Source: an uncultured Clostridia bacterium (GTDB taxonomy: Bacteria; Bacillota; Clostridia; Monoglobales; Monoglobaceae). From it: a stretch of DNA of 23,500 nt. Each line of letters starts with the position of its first letter. Positions within the stretch are counted from its first letter, which is position 1. Location: assembly GCA_934454115.1 (NCBI GenBank), contig CAKSFQ010000029.1, positions 1 to 23,500 of the forward strand. Reading direction: 5' to 3'. Positions 22,875 through 23,500 of the stretch are shown piece after piece. The notes beneath the pieces are model-generated. The model did not search any database. It was given only the letters and a program-made list of their open reading frames with translations, and was not told the origin of the DNA. The translations under genes were made by a program, and so were the position numbers.

Positions 22875-22997
22875 GAAAAACGGATCGGTTATTATGAAAA
22901 GCATGAATACCGGAACAGAGAAAGCAAGCAGCCTTACCGGTTTTCGATTTGGTGCTATGTATGCCTCATGACAAATGCCCGGGTATCAGCGGGAATC

Positions 22998-23028
22998 GTC
23001 ATACTCCGACTGCTTTGTGCATATAAAT
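22998..23028 (+). promoter_or_regulatory. Possible sigma-E promoter of the spoIIID-like gene
   Basis: GTCATACT (22998-23005) and CATATAAAT (23020-23028) are separated by 14 bases, close to the mother-cell sigma-E pattern (ATA-type -35 and CATA-type -10). In Bacillus subtilis spoIIID is transcribed by sigma-E. Assignment is by eye. Confidence 0.5.
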
Positions 23029-23040
23029 GAAACAAAGCGA

Positions 23041-23057
23041 TCGGCCCAAAAGGCCGA
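23041..23057 (+). other. Hairpin before the spoIIID-like ribosome binding site
   Basis: TCGGCC (23041-23046) pairs perfectly with GGCCGA (23052-23057) around CAAAA. It ends five bases before the ribosome binding site GGGAGG and lies within the predicted leader. Confidence 0.45.
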
Positions 23058-23075
23058 AAATGGGAGGCATTGCAT

Positions 23076-23222
23076 GTGAGATGTTATATCGAAGAGAGAA
23101 CCATAGAGCTTGCAAACTACATTATCGAGCATAAATGCACTGTGCGAGAAGCCGCAAAAAAATTTGGCATTTCCAAATCAACCGTACATACGGTTGTAAC
23201 AAGACAGAAACTTTTTATATAG
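23076..23222 (+). CDS. spoIIID: SpoIIID-like sporulation regulator, short and possibly frameshifted
   Basis: Starts at GTG 23076, with GGGAGG 8 bases upstream, and encodes 48 residues. MRCYIEERTIELANYIIE and then TVREAAKKFGISKSTVH closely follow the N-terminal helix-turn-helix of SpoIIID, a mother-cell regulator of about 85-93 residues. After STVH the match fades (TVVTRQKLFI) and the frame stops at TAG. Shifting the frame by one base at 23202 gives VTDR and then 30 more residues including SEVLHNSES, which lines up without gaps with the SpoIIID region after VTERL, ending at TAA 23299-23301 just before a terminator. So this is either a frameshifted pseudogene, a sequencing error, or a truncated HTH protein. 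The basic RHxRGG-type tail is not recognisable in either frame. Confidence 0.7.
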   Translation: MRCYIEERTIELANYIIEHKCTVREAAKKFGISKSTVHTVVTRQKLFI

Positions 23223-23305
23223 AAGTGGCGTAATATTGCGCCTTTCAGAGGTTTTACACAATTCAGAATCTCTCTGTAACAACCGAATAGAAAATGCATA
23301 ACAGA

Positions 23306-23347
23306 AAATCCCAAAAACCGCTTAAAATAAGGCTTTCGGGATTTTTT
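23306..23347. terminator. Terminator between the spoIIID-like gene and the right-edge gene
   Basis: AAATCCC (23306-23312) pairs with GGGATTT (23338-23344), and GCTTA with TAAGGC (one bulge) forms an upper stem. Six T residues run from 23342 to 23347 on the plus strand; the minus strand has TTTT after the stem. It can serve both convergent genes. Confidence 0.75.
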
Positions 23348-23431
23348 ACTGTTTCGTTATTGCTACATCTGTATTGGATTTTTGAGATATGCGCAGATGA
23401 TAGTTTTATAGTATAACTCAGATAGATAAAT

Positions 23432-23500
23432 TTATTCCTCATCTTCAAAGGTCATATCTTCAAAAATAATTTTAAGATAATCTCTTCTGCCGTATAAAAT
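23432..23500 (-). CDS. C-terminal end of a minus-strand gene (partial)
   Basis: Reading in from the right edge, 22 codons are open and end at TAA (23434-23432). The peptide is ILYGRRDYLK followed by IIFEDMTFEDEE, an acidic tail typical of a real C-terminus. The bidirectional terminator at 23306-23347 lies downstream of it. The rest of the gene is outside the window and no family can be named. About 85 bases between the stop codon and the terminator hold nothing recognisable. Confidence 0.45.
   Translation of the reverse strand: MLYGRRDYLKIIFEDMTFEDEE

Noticed and set aside
22894..22971. 25-codon frame upstream of the spoIIID-like gene, in a position reminiscent of B. subtilis usd
   Set aside because: No good ribosome binding site, it lies upstream of the sigma-E-like promoter, and it has no recognisable similarity.
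1..23500. CRISPR arrays, insertion sequences, tRNA or rRNA genes
   Set aside because: No regularly spaced repeats, transposase-like proteins, cloverleaf or rRNA sequence were seen by reading both strands.

Overview
The window looks like chromosome of a spore-forming member of the Clostridia, probably of the Oscillospirales type. This rests on near-consensus sigma-A promoters (TTGACA-17-TATAAT), AGGAGG-type ribosome binding sites, the Firmicute gene pairs lon-engB and hisS-aspS, an SLH-domain surface protein, a CpsB/CapC-type PHP phosphatase paired with a CpsD-type kinase, and a SpoIIID-like regulator. No rRNA, tRNA, insertion sequence, phage gene or CRISPR array was seen. The species call is inference.

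Layout. At 1-153 is the C-terminal tail of a regulator ending in a helix-turn-helix. It converges on a stand-alone tryptophan synthase beta-like gene (273-1637, minus) across a shared terminator. The trpB leader is the most striking item: a strong promoter, then seven GAG triplets spaced mostly by 2-3 bases, a possible antiterminator overlapping the last triplets, and an intrinsic terminator ahead of the start codon. This is the layout of TRAP-controlled trp attenuation. Divergent from it, 2103-4980 encodes the potassium uptake pair TrkA/TrkH behind a structured leader.

From 5038 to 8007 a strong promoter drives a likely operon: a CpsD-like tyrosine kinase, a CpsB-like phosphatase, an unrecognised membrane-anchored protein and a VanZ-family protein. 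An exported SLH protein (8051-9592) follows and ends at a strong terminator. All of these point to the cell envelope, but no polysaccharide biosynthesis genes are present. A GH38 alpha-mannosidase (9927-12620) with its own promoter and a folded leader converges on a LysR regulator (12656-13588, minus).

From 13868 housekeeping genes run on the plus strand: Lon protease and the ribosome-assembly GTPase EngB, then an FAH-family enzyme translationally coupled to hisS, followed by aspS and tyrS. An internal promoter near the end of hisS can drive aspS-tyrS separately. After tyrS there is an intergenic unit that looks like a roughly 100-nt small RNA, with three TTGCRCAA motifs at its promoter, then a small exported protein of unknown function. 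Last comes a short SpoIIID-like gene behind a possible sigma-E promoter; a single-base frameshift may have cut it short. The right edge holds the tail of a minus-strand gene.
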